A stretch of DNA of 64,000 nt, taken from positions 287 to 64,286 of the forward strand of contig VZRS01001761.1 of NCBI GenBank assembly GCA_013398055.1, given 5' to 3'. The position numbers and the translations under genes are program-made. Each line of letters opens with the position of its first letter. Position 1 is the first letter of the stretch. This document shows positions 59,202-64,000 of this stretch, piece by piece. This stretch comes from Ifrita kowaldi (Eukaryota > Chordata > Aves > Passeriformes > Cinclosomatidae). The notes below the pieces were generated by a model. It was not told where the DNA came from. It made no database searches and saw only the letters and a program-made list of their open reading frames with translations.

Positions 59202-62200
59202 GTATGAGTGCTGGAGCAATGTTTGTTGGATTTTCTATTTGTATCTTTTTTAAATCAGTAAACCTTTATACCATTCAAACCATTTAACTAGACTAGTTCA
59301 GCCAGTACCTGATACCTTAATGTGGGGAAGGAACTGTTTTGCATCTGTAGAGACCTCTGGTTTTATGTTTCAGTGTCTGATGAAACTAACTACAAAGATC
59401 TAAATCTGTATTTTTAGCCACTGTATCAAGTTTCGACACGTAGGTTGAAAGCCATTGGACTGAAGTGTTAAGTAGGTTTTTTATTTTGGATTTTTTTTTT
59501 TTTTTTTTGTTGAGGTGCTGCTGCTCTGTATCACAAGGACAAACCATATAATGGTATCTGTTGTCAGAAAGGGGATTAGGATAACTGGATTACTTAAAAA
59601 GTTTCTTGAAACCTTTTGGAGGCCAAAGTAAAAATGGTATCTTGAATCACTACTATGACCTGAATTTTGGTCCCGTGTTTCTAGAGGAAAGAATGCCTCC
59701 TTACCTGTTAAGGTTCCTTGGTGGCCTGCTGTTTTTAATCATTTTACAGTAAAGAGGCTGTTACATGACTAGAGTAATTCTAGAACCCCTCAAGAATGTA
59801 ACTGTCACTTAGGGTTCCTCTTGTTTTAAGAGTCTATTGACACTGCATTTTCTAGCTGTGTTTTTGGAGATAGTAATTTTAGATGTGAATTATGAATCCA
59901 AAACTTAGCATGGGCTTAAAAAGGTTGGAAGACAGTTAAAAGGGGAATAACAAGACTTCATACAAATATTCAGAAGATATTGTTCCTAAAAACTCCTGAA
60001 GCCTTGAAGTATATCTTGTGGCATAACTCAGAAATGTAATTATTTTTTTCCTTATACCTTACAAAAAAAAAAAAAAGATGCATGATGAAAATTCCTTTAA
60101 TTTCTGACTTTTCAAAACCAATTTTGATATCTCTGCTGTTTAATGTGAAACTTTCTTAATGTTTCTTTCATGTAAAAACCAAGTATAAATTTGGATTTGT
60201 TGGGGGTTTCTAAGTGTTTTCAATGTGGGAAGAGTAGGTGGAATTTCATTTCTGTATATTGTGCAGATGGCAATTGTTTTACTGTAATAGAAATGTACTT
60301 GTAGTATCTAATCTCTTCACTATTGCATAGGACTTAATGACGTGTATAGCTTCCCTATTTGTTACTGACCCAAACTGGACTTTGCCTGGTAGCTTTTGGA
60401 TCCTTTCTAGGCATTTAATTGCCAGTCTAGTTCACAAACAGCATTGGTTTTAAAATTCCAGCAAGCTGGTTGGATTGCCTTATAAAAGTGAATGTTCTTT
60501 TCTGTCCCCTGACAAAGACCTAAGCAACCAAAGGAAAAGATTAATTCTCTTCAGACATGTTTTATAGTTTCTAAAAAGCAAGAGTTTGACAGCAGGAGGG
60601 ATATTTAGAGAGCTTGTCTTCCTATCCAAAACTAAGCTGAATGTTTCTAACATCTTGCTGCAGACTCTGAAGTGTGACAGTACTCCAGTGCTTTGAGGTA
60701 GAAAACTCAGGTAGAGAAATGGATATAGTGGGATCTTTGCATAAGAGTGTGCGTGGTGTGCCTCTTGTTGGTGTTTTTTTAAAGTTGAATCTCACTTGAT
60801 AAGGTTGCCTTCATCTTCTTGTGCTGTTTTTACCATCCCCTTTACTTGATCTTGTGATGGCTGTTTCTTCCTCAGCCTCTTGTGCAGAGCTGGTGCAGGG
60901 ATTGGGCTCACACCCATTTGTCATAGTCTTTGCTCCAGTACAGCACATCTTATTGTTCAGGAGTATGTAGGCTTAGAATATTTTCTTACTTCTGACTTCT
61001 AGTTATGTCAGACTATAGTGTGTTTAGACCACCATAGTGGTTATGAGACAGAATTAAAAAAAATGTATATATAAGGCTGTCATGGTTATAAAAGCAAATT
61101 CAGCAGGGACCTCATCCTTTTGTAAGTAATTACTAAAATAAGTTTACACTGACCTCTCCCTTTTCAAGTTGCACACGAAATTGATACTACTATGTGTGGA
61201 GTAATTAGTGGGAATTTTAGAAATATTACTCCTTTCCCACACCTGCTGCTTGATAGTGTTGTTTGTGTATATTAAGCAGCTGTAATTCTACTACAATTAA
61301 GGTGGTTTTTGTGTGAGTGGTTGCTAGTCCTTGTAGCAGCCTGTGTAGTGGCTCTGGAATGTGAGATGTCAGCTTAGTGTGTTAGACTTTAAGTATCTTA
61401 TTTCCTTGCCTGTTGTGTGTCTCTGGGATATTTTGGGTACATGTTACTTGCCACTAGAAATTGTGCTGTCCTTTTGCCCCAAAGATTTGAAAAGAAGCCA
61501 TTGCTTGCATGGGTGTTTAAATAGTTGGTTCGTAATGCATTTGTAAATGGAAAAACAGGCAGACAGAAAACACCTCAGTTGTAATAACATGGAAGAACAG
61601 ATTATCTGTACATTTGAAGACCATCCAGCTGTGAAAATTTCCTTCCTGAAGACCCTCATGACATCTGTAGCTTTGCTTCCTTGCTTGTCATGCTCTTCCA
61701 TACACAGTGTGCTTGTTCCCAGTTATGTCTGTGCCTTTGACTGGTTCTTTTGTGTCCTTCGTGACTGGCTCACATTAGAGCAAAGAGCTGCAGCAATTAA
61801 GAAGAATAGAATAACCAAAAAGGCTTTTTAAAACAAGCTATTTTTCCTGCAGATTTAGCAAGAAGGAATGGAGGGGGAGGAAAGAGGAAGCAGATGTAGA
61901 TTGAGGGGATATGGCAGTACTGGGACCCAGAAAATCGTCCTATCATCACATGTGTCAGAGCCATGTGATAACCCTGGGAGATAGGAACTTCTCCCTGCAG
62001 GCTTGGCTTGTCAAAAATGCCACTTAATTTCTTTGTTGGATGTACTACAATGTATTTGGAAAATACAAGCACTCCATAATAATTTGACTCTGATTTTGTT
62101 GTGGAGATGTGTTCTTTGTTTTACTGTGTGGGACTGTGACACACAGCTAGACTGGTTCCCAGGCTGCCTTGTTATCTGGGTAATACCCCTGATTGTATTA

Positions 62201-64000
62201 AAACAAACAAAAACCCTTGTATGCTGGAGGAAGTGGTATTGGTTATTCTGAAAGAGGTTACCAGCAAGTAAGTCTCAGTAAGTGTAGTCTGTAGACTTGC
62301 TGAAGCAGACTCGTTACTTAGCAAGACAAATCTGCATAAAGGTATACACATACATTTCAGTATCCTGGTAAAACTTAAGCTGAATACATTTTCTTGATGC
62401 AAGTTTTCTTTTTCCAGTAATTTTCAGCTGCATTACTGGCACATTTGCTTGCCCAGTGTGCATATTTGAAGTAACTTGCTACCTTGAAAAATGAATCCAT
62501 ATAAAATTTGTGAAGGGGGAGGTCTGTACGTGATTTACACATAATCACTGTTCTAAGGGCTGCAGTATAAGTGGGTTGCAGGAGATCTGGGGATGCAAGA
62601 GATGTGCTCCAGAAAAATTATTTTTGCCTAAATAGCCTCTTTGTTGTATAACAAACCCCCTAGTATTCAATGTCTTACTGTCTTGTAGAAACACAATACC
62701 ATTTTTCTTTTGCTCATAATAGAGAAATGAGTCAAAACTAGTCTCAGATAAGACTGAAGTGGAAAGTTTTCAGTGTGTATGTGTAAGTTGTGGTATCCTA
62801 TGAGTAGTGTATGATAAAATGTCATGCAGCTGTGAGCTCTTCACTTGTTACTGATGAGAGCTGCAGTTGTCCTGAGAGTGCATGAAGCTTGCAGACCTGT
62901 GTTAATCCCTGATACGCTTTGATACCAAGATTTCAGTAAACTGAAGTCTCTCAGGATAAGGCTGATCTGAGAGGACAGGGAGGAAGGGAAACTAAGAAGT
63001 CCACAGTCTGTTAACAGCAGCCAGGGCGTGGTACAGGGGGTGTATTTTTAATTTTGCTGGGTGCTGGTTTATTCAAGTTGTGGCTGGATTAGTTTGGATC
63101 TGGAAGCGTGAAACAAGGGGTGGGGCTTAGGTATGAAAATAGAAGAGGTTAATGTGGAATAACCAGTGTGTGCAGTGTCTGTGCTCTGAACAGCTCCCTG
63201 CACTGTTAAATTTTAAATGGTGAGAGGGAGGAAGTGGAGCAACCCAGGGTGTACATACAGAAACTGATTTGTCTTAAACTGTGGGGTAGGACTTGCAGCA
63301 AAACTCAGTTTCAAACTCAATACACTAGAGGATATTGTCTTGCATAGCCAGGAAGTCAGCAAAAAGCTGGTTTCTGCTGTTTCTGTATCAGTGTTACATC
63401 AGAGCACAGTGGTAAAGGATTTTTGAGCTTTTCCCACGTAGTAATTTAGCACAAGCACTTGATTTCACATGGAAGGCAGTCTGCTGGAATTCTCGCCGTA
63501 GCTGTAACACAAATGGGAAGCCAGCTCTAAAGCCATTGTTATGAATGTGAACCCACTGAAGGATAACTGTGTGGGTAGGTGGAGATAGGGAATGCTGGGA
63601 TATTTTTTCCTCATGGTGCTTTCCATTATTTTCCAGTGCTGCCTTTTCTTTGGCTTTCCCATGCTAGTTCAGGTGTCTTGGTGGAGCAGTTGCCAGAGTG
63701 CGAACACGTGTGACTGTGTGGTAGTGAGACAGAGGGGTAATGAGTCCAGGCCACTGTGGAAGCTGGATTAGAGGTGGAGTTCCACAGCTGAAAGCTTTGA
63801 ACGTATTTCTCTCTTCCTTGTGTCTGCAAGCTTGGTCTTCTGTTGACAAAACTGTTTCTTTGTTGGCTTTATTTTCTTAACAATTTGTGTCAGCTACCTG
63901 TGGCTAGCTAAACTGGGATAGAACTACTCATGATCTGGAGGAGGTGGTATTTATGAAAGTGGTATTTCTCAAATTGTACTATTTTGTGAATTTTTGTAGT
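59202..64000 (+). other. C16orf87: C16orf87 intron 3 (continues past window)
   Basis: AT-rich intronic sequence with an 18-base T run at 59491-59508 and a 14-base A run at 60063-60076. The final coding exon was not found. Open frames such as 61547-61831 have no recognisable homology. Confidence 0.65.

Noticed and set aside
1..64000. CRISPR arrays, operons, prophage or other prokaryotic systems; tRNA or rRNA genes
   Set aside because: Intron-split vertebrate genes and CR1 fragments show this is bird nuclear DNA. No regularly spaced repeat-spacer array and no recognisable tRNA or rRNA sequence was seen by eye. Small RNAs such as miRNAs cannot be excluded without folding and expression data.

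Overview
This is nuclear DNA from a bird. The genes are split into short exons with GT-AG introns. Two fragments look like avian CR1 LINE 3' ends (about 18068-18230 and 57845-58106), one ending in the ATTCTATGATTCT-type tail. The gene order matches the vertebrate DNAJA2 - GPT2 - C16orf87 neighbourhood (human 16q), with borealin-2 (CDCA9) between DNAJA2 and GPT2. I could not name the species.

Layout: (1) 1-9748, + strand: DNAJA2, a type I DnaJ/Hsp40 co-chaperone. Exons 2-9 are present; the start codon exon lies before the window. (2) 11383-18006, - strand: CDCA9 (borealin-2), complete in ten coding exons giving 277 codons. It runs tail-to-tail with DNAJA2. (3) About 19800-46039, - strand: GPT2, mitochondrial alanine aminotransferase 2, complete in eleven coding exons giving 522 codons, with a 9.9 kb first intron. 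(4) 46040-53175: shared upstream region between the divergent GPT2 and C16orf87, with a CpG-rich promoter at each end. (5) 53176 to the right edge, + strand: the C16orf87 (UPF0547) orthologue. Exons 1-3 are present; the last coding exon was not found and probably lies beyond the window.

The genes are not an operon and do not form one pathway. They cover cytosolic protein folding (DNAJA2), chromosome segregation (borealin-2, a chromosomal passenger complex subunit), mitochondrial amino-acid metabolism (GPT2) and a small, probably nuclear, zinc-ribbon-like protein (C16orf87). Every coding exon listed joins the next in phase, which is the strongest internal check on the models.

Assembly marks: a 79-base N run at 28463-28541 inside GPT2 intron 4, flanked on both sides by A runs, and single Ns at 18067 and 45672. 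I saw no new defence-like or mobile system. The most notable points are the retained borealin-2 paralogue with a GC-AG intron and an in-frame alternative splice pair, a head-to-head pair of ZNF143-like motifs in the GPT2 CpG island, and short tandem arrays in the C16orf87 promoter.
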